Shown in pieces: positions 59,290 to 64,000 of a stretch of 64,000 bases of DNA; positions within the stretch are counted from its first letter, which is position 1, and each line of letters opens with the position of its first letter. The position numbers and the translations under genes are program-made. Source of the stretch: Caulobacter ginsengisoli. Its GTDB lineage: Bacteria > Pseudomonadota > Alphaproteobacteria > Caulobacterales > Caulobacteraceae. The DNA is taken from assembly GCF_030814835.1 (NCBI RefSeq), contig NZ_JAUSVS010000014.1:1-64000 (forward strand), written 5' to 3'. The notes beneath the pieces were generated by a model, which did no database searches, had not been told where the DNA came from, and saw only the letters and a list, made by a program, of their open reading frames with translations.

Positions 59290-59638
59290 GAAGACTCAGC
59301 TGCGCGACCCGGCGGTGTTTCACGCCATCAGCGACCCGACCCGCCGGGCCATTCTCGACGCCCTGCGCGGCCGTGAGCTGGCGGCGGGCGAGCTGGCCCG
59401 GCGGTTTCCGGTCAGCCGGCCGGCCATCGCCCGGCATGTCGGGGTGCTGAGCCGGGCGGGCCTGGTGCGGCATCGGCAGGTCGCCCAGAGCCGGATCTAT
59501 GCCCTCGAACCGGCCGCCCTCGCCGAGGTGGCGGCCTGGCTGGAGCCCTACCGCCTCTACTGGGCGGCGCGGCTGAGCGATCTCAAGAGCGTGGTCGAGG
59601 CCGACCTCGCCGCCGAAGGGGAGGACTCCCATGACTGA
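59282..59638 (+). CDS. ArsR-family transcriptional regulator
   Basis: A 118-residue winged-helix ArsR/SdpR-like protein: DPAVFHAISDPTRRAILDALRGRELAAGELARRFPVSRPAIARHVGVLSRAGLV. It lacks metal-binding cysteines. It is paired with an SRPBCC gene overlapping by eight bases, a common arrangement in which the regulator represses the pair. The GTAAC-N6-GTTAC site spanning its start is a likely operator. Confidence 0.9.
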   Translation: MVTKTQLRDPAVFHAISDPTRRAILDALRGRELAAGELARRFPVSRPAIARHVGVLSRAGLVRHRQVAQSRIYALEPAALAEVAAWLEPYRLYWAARLSDLKSVVEADLAAEGEDSHD

Positions 59639-60515
59639 ACTGACCCACGCGTTCGAGGCCGCCATGCCGGTCACGCCCACGCGGCTGTTCCAGGCCCTGA
59701 CCGATCCGGCCGAACTGGCCGGCTGGTTCGCCGAACACGCCGACATCGACCCGGCGGCGGGCCGGTTCCGGTTCTGGGGCCGCTCCAGCTACTCGACGCC
59801 GACGGCCGCTGAGGCGGACCAGGTCTTGAGCCGGTTCGAACCCGGCAAGGGCCTGACCTTCAGCTGGACGGTGCAGGGCCAGCCGAGCCAGGTCGACTGG
59901 CGGATAGAGGGCGATCCCAAGACGGCCGGAGACGCGATCTGGAAGGTGCGCCACCATTTCCCGGTCGCCCCGGCGATCGGCCGGGCGAAGTCGCTGATCA
60001 CCGACCTCTGGAGCTTCCATACCGGCGCCCTGAAGACCCATCTGATCGGCCAGCCGGTCGACCTGCCCGACTTCACCGATCCCGCGCCGCGGGTTCGCCA
60101 GTCGATCTTCGTCGCCGCCCCGCGCGAGCGGGTGTTCCAGGCCCTGATCGACCCCGAGATTCTCAACCGCTGGATCGCCAGCGCCGCCAGGGTCGAGCCG
60201 CGGGTCGGGGGCGAGATGAGCTATGGCTGGGAATACAAGGTCGACGGCCGGCCGGTGACCGGCGGGCCGACCCGCATCCTGGAGCTGGTTCCGAACGAGA
60301 AGCTGGTCACCGACTGGCCCGACTGGCGGCTGGAGCCCGGGGCGCCGGTGACCACCGTCTCCTGGACCCTGACCGACGAAGCCGGCGGCACCCGGGTGAC
60401 CCTGACGCATGGGACCTTCGAGCGGCCCGCCGACATCGGCGACTATCCGTACGGCTGGCAGGACTTCCTGGTCGCCCTGGCCCGGCTATTCGCGGCGGGC
60501 GGTGAAGCGGCCTGA
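59631..60515 (+). CDS. SRPBCC (AHSA1-like) protein, two domains
   Basis: A 294-residue protein with two Bet v1-like/AHSA1 domains, the first about 8-140 (FEAAMPVTPTRLFQALTDPAELAGWF) and the second about 155-290 (IFVAAPRERVFQALIDPEILNRWI). The domain holds a hydrophobic cavity for ligands. Partnered with the ArsR regulator upstream, which it overlaps by eight bases. Function unknown. Its end overlaps the convergent secreted-protein gene by 30 bases. Confidence 0.9.
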   Translation: MTELTHAFEAAMPVTPTRLFQALTDPAELAGWFAEHADIDPAAGRFRFWGRSSYSTPTAAEADQVLSRFEPGKGLTFSWTVQGQPSQVDWRIEGDPKTAGDAIWKVRHHFPVAPAIGRAKSLITDLWSFHTGALKTHLIGQPVDLPDFTDPAPRVRQSIFVAAPRERVFQALIDPEILNRWIASAARVEPRVGGEMSYGWEYKVDGRPVTGGPTRILELVPNEKLVTDWPDWRLEPGAPVTTVSWTLTDEAGGTRVTLTHGTFERPADIGDYPYGWQDFLVALARLFAAGGEAA

Positions 60516-60875
60516 GGCGCCGTTGGCCTGGATGGTCCCGCTCATGGTGTCGCCGGTGAGGGCGCCGCTGTAGGTCACGTCGAACTTCTGGACCAGGAAG
60601 CTGGACTGGTAGGTCCAGCCGATCCGACCGCCCGCCGCCGAGCCGCGGGTCAGGGCGTGCGGCGCCGACTTGGGCGGGGCCTTGGGGTTGTTGGTGGCCA
60701 GGTCCGTGCAGGTCCCGGTGAGACGCTCGCCTGCTTGCTGGAAGACGCAGCGCAGCTCGAACTTGAAACCGCTAACGGAGCCGGACACGCGCCAGGTTCC
60801 GGCCGGCGAGGCGTCGGCCGCCATGGCGGGAGTGGCGGCGGCGAGCAGGGCGATGGCGATGAGGGCGGGCTTCAT
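60486..60875 (-). CDS. Secreted protein of unknown function
   Basis: A 129-residue protein with signal peptide (MKPALIAIALLAAATPAMAA) and a mature beta-rich part (GTWRVSGSVSGFKFELRCVFQQ, GTCTDLATNN) with two cysteines likely to form a disulfide. The ending (GDTMSGTIQANGASGRFTARRE) resembles small periplasmic lipocalin-like beta-barrel proteins. No family is named. Its start is adjacent to the esterase gene. Confidence 0.72.
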   Translation of the reverse strand: MKPALIAIALLAAATPAMAADASPAGTWRVSGSVSGFKFELRCVFQQAGERLTGTCTDLATNNPKAPPKSAPHALTRGSAAGGRIGWTYQSSFLVQKFDVTYSGALTGDTMSGTIQANGASGRFTARRE

Positions 60876-60887
60876 GGCGTTACTCCG

Positions 60888-61736
60888 TCAGGTGTGGCTG
60901 TCGATGAAGGCCTCGACATCGCGCAGGACCGGGGCGACGCCCCGCAGCGGCGCGGCGAAGACCCCGATGGTCATGGCGTGGGTGACGCGGCCGTACTGCC
61001 GGGTCTCGACCAAGCCGCCCTTGTCACGGATGCGCTGGGCCAGGCGGGCGGTGTTGCCGGGATTGACGACACTGTCCCTGATCCCGACACCCAGGAAGGC
61101 CGGCGGTCCCTCGCCATCGACATAGTTGATGGGCTGGGTGGCCGGGCGCTGGTCCTCGGGGCCGAAGATGATCTTCAGCTCATCGCTGTGCAGCGGCAGG
61201 AAGTCGTAGGGGCCCGAGAGACCGATCAACGCCTTGACGTCACGACGGGGGTCGAGCCCCACGGCCGCCAGCCAGCGCCGGTCGTAGGCCAGCATGGCGG
61301 CGTTGTAGGCCCCCGCCGAATGGCCCATCAGCACCAGCCTCGCCGGATCGCCGCCGTAGTCGCCGGCATGATCGCGCGCCCAGCGCACGGCGCGGGCATT
61401 GTCCTGCAGGAAGACCGGATAGTTCACCTCGGGATAGACCCGGTAGTCGGGGATGAAGACCGTGTAGCCATGGCTGGCGAGGGCGGACCCGGCGAAGGCG
61501 TAGATCGAGCGGCTGCCGCTGTTCCAGCTGCCCCCATAGATGAAGACCACGACCGGTCCAGGCCCGCCGGACCTGGGACGATAGATGTCGAGGCGGTCAT
61601 GCGCGCCGGGACCGAAGGCGACATCCCGCACGATCTCGACCCCGGTCCTGGGCTCGATGCGGTTGAGGACGTCGACGGTCGAGCAGCCGGCGAGGCCGAG
61701 CGAGGCGAGGGCGGCGGCAAAGAGGCGTCTGGGCAT
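60888..61736 (-). CDS. Alpha/beta hydrolase, lipoprotein, esterase-like
   Basis: A 282-residue alpha/beta hydrolase with lipobox signal (LGLAGCS). The nucleophile elbow is GHSAGAYNAAML (Ser), and FIYGGSWNSGS forms an oxyanion loop like the HGGG of the hormone-sensitive-lipase/carboxylesterase group. The catalytic His is in VTHAMTIG. A membrane-anchored esterase is inferred. It is 12 bases upstream of the secreted-protein gene, possibly co-transcribed. The start could also be at 61742. Confidence 0.87.
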   Translation of the reverse strand: MPRRLFAAALASLGLAGCSTVDVLNRIEPRTGVEIVRDVAFGPGAHDRLDIYRPRSGGPGPVVVFIYGGSWNSGSRSIYAFAGSALASHGYTVFIPDYRVYPEVNYPVFLQDNARAVRWARDHAGDYGGDPARLVLMGHSAGAYNAAMLAYDRRWLAAVGLDPRRDVKALIGLSGPYDFLPLHSDELKIIFGPEDQRPATQPINYVDGEGPPAFLGVGIRDSVVNPGNTARLAQRIRDKGGLVETRQYGRVTHAMTIGVFAAPLRGVAPVLRDVEAFIDSHT

Positions 61737-61793
61737 GAGCACGGACGCAATACGCGCGCCGGCGCGATCTGGTTTACCCCAGGCCTGGGGTCG

Positions 61794-62969
61794 TCAGGCC
61801 CAGCCCTTCGGCGGGGCGCGGTCCAGTCTGCTCTGCGGGATCAGCCCTCGCATCCGCCTGGCGAAGCTGCGCAACGCCACCTCGCCGCGGCTCAGCGGCC
61901 CGGCGGTGAAGCTGGACGAGCCCATCCCGGCCTGGACCCGCTCGATCAGGTCCTTGTCCTCGATATTGACCCGCCGGTTGATCCGCCAGTTCAGATACCG
62001 CGCCGCCTTCATCTCGCGGCGGTCGTCGGGCAGGACATAGGCGATCTCGCGCAGCATCGTCCGGGTCGGCGAGACCGGGATGAACTGCATGAAGTCGACC
62101 TGGTCGGGATAGATGTCGAAGGCGATGTTCGGCCAGAGCTTGAAATAGGTCCACAGCCGCCGGCGCTCGGCCGGCAGGTGATCGACGTCCGGCAGCATGG
62201 CCTGGTAGCGCCGCTCGGACCAGTTGTCGGAGGGGGCCTCGCGCAGCACGCCCCACATCTTGTCGACCCAGTCCCCGGCCTCCAGGCCGTAGCTGGCCCC
62301 GAACAGCCGGGTCAGGCCCGGATGGGCGACGGTGATGTGCAGGCTGTCGGAGTAGTTGTCCGAGACATTCTTCCAGTTCACGTCGCGGGGCCGCAGGGTG
62401 ACGCGGCCCAGCGGCTGCAGCTCCTCCATGCGGTAGTGCGCCATCTCGGCCAGATAGGCCTCGCCCAGCATGTCGCGCACGCTGGGCAGGCCCGGCTCCA
62501 GGCGGATGAACACAAACCCCAGGCAGACCTCGGCCTCGACCGGCGCCAGGCCGAACCGCTCGGTGTCGAAGTCGATGAAGTCGCGCTTCAGTGGCACCCC
62601 GGCCAGCCGGCCGCGCAGGTCATAGCTCCAGGCGTGATAGGGGCAGGTCATCCGCAGGCCGCAATTGCCGGTCGGCCCATCGACCACCCGCGAGGCGCGG
62701 TGGCGGCAGACATTGTGGAAGGCGCGGATCAGGCCGTCGTCGCCCCGCACCACCACGATGTTCTCGCCCAGGAAGTCGAGGGTGTGGAAGTCGCCGGGGT
62801 TCGGGATGTCGTTCTGGTGGCAGACGATCTGCCAGCTGGGCCGGAACACCGCCTGGACCTCGGCCCGGAAGAAGTCCTCGTCGTGATAGATCCAGCCAGG
62901 CAGGCCCCAATCGTCGCTGTCCTGACGCGGAGCTTCTGTGGAGGCGGGAAAGCGGACGGGATCGGCCAT
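61794..62969 (-). CDS. Rieske-type aromatic ring-hydroxylating dioxygenase, alpha subunit
   Basis: A 391-residue Rieske oxygenase. The Rieske cluster ligands are C88 and H90 (NVCRHRASR) and C109 and H112 (MTCPYHAW). The catalytic domain has the mononuclear-iron segment DNYSDSLHITVAHPGL with two histidines after Asp. It oxidises an aromatic or other unsaturated ring substrate. No beta subunit or ferredoxin gene is nearby, so it may be one of the alpha-only oxygenases. Confidence 0.93.
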   Translation of the reverse strand: MADPVRFPASTEAPRQDSDDWGLPGWIYHDEDFFRAEVQAVFRPSWQIVCHQNDIPNPGDFHTLDFLGENIVVVRGDDGLIRAFHNVCRHRASRVVDGPTGNCGLRMTCPYHAWSYDLRGRLAGVPLKRDFIDFDTERFGLAPVEAEVCLGFVFIRLEPGLPSVRDMLGEAYLAEMAHYRMEELQPLGRVTLRPRDVNWKNVSDNYSDSLHITVAHPGLTRLFGASYGLEAGDWVDKMWGVLREAPSDNWSERRYQAMLPDVDHLPAERRRLWTYFKLWPNIAFDIYPDQVDFMQFIPVSPTRTMLREIAYVLPDDRREMKAARYLNWRINRRVNIEDKDLIERVQAGMGSSSFTAGPLSRGEVALRSFARRMRGLIPQSRLDRAPPKGWA

Positions 62970-63048
62970 GCCGCGATTGTCTCAAGCTTCGCCGCGGGCG
63001 TCCAGCCGCCGGGACGCGGGCGGACCCGGAGGCCCGCCCGCGTCCCGC

Positions 63049-64000
63049 TCAGCTGAACAGGAAGTCGTCGGCCGACACCTTGGCCAGGGTGAAACCCTCC
63101 AGCACGATGCTGTCGCCCGTCCCCCAGCTGACCACCACGTTGCCGGCGACCACCGAGAAGAACAGGTCGGAGAAGTCGTCCACCCCGGCGATGCCTGAGA
63201 GTTCGATATGGTCGACATTGTTCTTGAAGTCGGTGACCCGGTCGTGGCCCTCGCCGGCCCCGAACACGAAGACGTCGGCGTCCTTGCCGCCGGTCAGGAT
63301 GTCGTCGCCCAGGCCGCCGATCAGCCGATCCTCGCCCTTGCCGCCGTCCAGGGAGTCAGCGCCGAGTTCCCCCTGCAGGGTGTCGGCGCCCGCATCGCCG
63401 CTCAGCACGTCGTCGCCATCATGGCCGGAGACGATGTTGTCGCCGTTGTCGCCGATCAGGGTGTCGGCGAAGCTGGAGCCGCCGAGGTTCTCGAAGTTCT
63501 TGATCTTGCCGTTGCCGCCCCAGCCGTCGTCCAGGATCTTGTTCTGGCTCATGTCGACCACGACGCCATGGGTGGCCAAATCCTGCTCGGCGATGCCGTC
63601 ATGGTTGGCGTCGATCAGCCGGACCTCGCTGAACGAGTCGATGGTGTCGATCCCGTCGCCGCCGTCGGCCAGGGCCGCGGCGTCGTTGAAGACGAAGGTG
63701 TCGTCGCCGCCATAGCCGTAGCCCTTGTCGCCCTTGCCGACGAACAGCAGGTTGTGGCTGTCGTCGCCATGGAAGAGGTCGGCGAAGATCGTGCCGGCCC
63801 CCAGGCCTTCGACCGAGACCATGGTCTCGGCGTTGCCGAAGCCGTCGTTGGCGATGGTCTGGGTGCGCAGGTCGGCCACCACGCCCTGGGTGGCGTCCAT
63901 GGCGAAGAAGCTGACCCGGTCGAAGCCGTCGCCGCCATCATAGTGGTCGACGCCGCTGTTGCCGCGCATCAGGTCGTCGCCCTCGTCGCCGAAGATCTGG
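63049..64000 (-). CDS. RTX-type calcium-binding repeat protein, C-terminal part
   Basis: The visible 317 residues are the C-terminal part of a longer protein whose start lies beyond the right edge. RTX nonapeptide repeats (GGxGxDxUx) are clear: GYGGDDTFVF, GHDGDDVLSGDAGADTL, GGKGEDRLIGGLGDDILTGGKDADVFVF. The end is VLEGFTLAKVSADDFLFS, like a type I secretion signal. Calcium-binding repeats fold in the extracellular medium. The catalytic or adhesive domain, if any, is outside the window. Confidence 0.93.
   Translation of the reverse strand, partial: QIFGDEGDDLMRGNSGVDHYDGGDGFDRVSFFAMDATQGVVADLRTQTIANDGFGNAETMVSVEGLGAGTIFADLFHGDDSHNLLFVGKGDKGYGYGGDDTFVFNDAAALADGGDGIDTIDSFSEVRLIDANHDGIAEQDLATHGVVVDMSQNKILDDGWGGNGKIKNFENLGGSSFADTLIGDNGDNIVSGHDGDDVLSGDAGADTLQGELGADSLDGGKGEDRLIGGLGDDILTGGKDADVFVFGAGEGHDRVTDFKNNVDHIELSGIAGVDDFSDLFFSVVAGNVVVSWGTGDSIVLEGFTLAKVSADDFLFS

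Overview
The window is very GC-rich (roughly two-thirds G+C by eye) and densely packed. Its mix of TonB-dependent receptor with HWE kinase, many acyl-CoA dehydrogenases, CaiB-type CoA transferase, MAPEG proteins, DUF1289/DUF2188/DUF2892 proteins and retropepsin-like protease fits an alphaproteobacterium, most likely Caulobacterales (Phenylobacterium or Caulobacter-like). No rRNA, tRNA or CRISPR array was seen, and no gene-free stretch exceeds 300 bases. The longest is 54907-55198 (292 bases).

Layout. 1-95: the tail of an IS5-type transposase abutting the stop codon of an AmpD-like amidase. 92-6481 (minus strand): amidase, EamA exporter and DUF3052-like protein in an overlapping operon, then a crotonase, a 38-residue basic peptide, a pair of acyl-CoA dehydrogenases and a small secreted protein. 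6684-13744: DUF1289, HupE/UreJ permease, periplasmic-type aspartic protease, CoA transferase, TetR-MAPEG module with a clear operator, DUF2188, DusA, a metallo-beta-lactamase/rhodanese fusion and a 1-Cys peroxiredoxin. 13853-24211: a 1144-residue DNA-binding/cyclase-like/ATPase/TPR regulator, GST, YihY, methyltransferase, LysR with TauE, an XRE regulator with its own palindrome, and a second paired acyl-CoA dehydrogenase operon.

24212-29355 is an AT-richer accessory island. It holds a three-gene overlapping operon (SMC/Rad50-like ATPase with a four-cysteine insertion, winged-helix-like middle protein, PD-(D/E)XK nuclease) whose last stop codon overlaps that of a convergent amino-DNA methyltransferase. 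It looks like an anti-phage system of the ABC-three-component/Lamassu type, combined with a modification enzyme. This is the most interesting locus in the window.

29534-38908: YciI-like protein, a LysR/MBL divergent pair, then a sulfide/persulfide module (TrxC, DUF2892, sulfide:quinone oxidoreductase, rhodanese, RND adaptor and pump, BigR/SqrR-like ArsR repressor) with a near-perfect palindrome between the divergent SQR and rhodanese genes. 38905-50253: MAPEG, SDR, a P-loop kinase-like protein with no conventional start codon, CMD-family protein, an XRE gene that looks frameshifted, HD hydrolase, a GlpD/FAD-oxidase/FGGY-kinase operon, Ogt, LysR and an Ada/AlkA fusion. 50314-54906: a TonB receptor, YfiR, HWE kinase and receiver operon. 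55199-64000: pentapeptide-repeat protein, second Ogt, 34-residue membrane peptide, diiron protein with rubredoxin and OsmC, ArsR/SRPBCC pair, secreted protein, lipoprotein esterase, Rieske oxygenase and the C-terminal part of an RTX-repeat protein running off the right edge.
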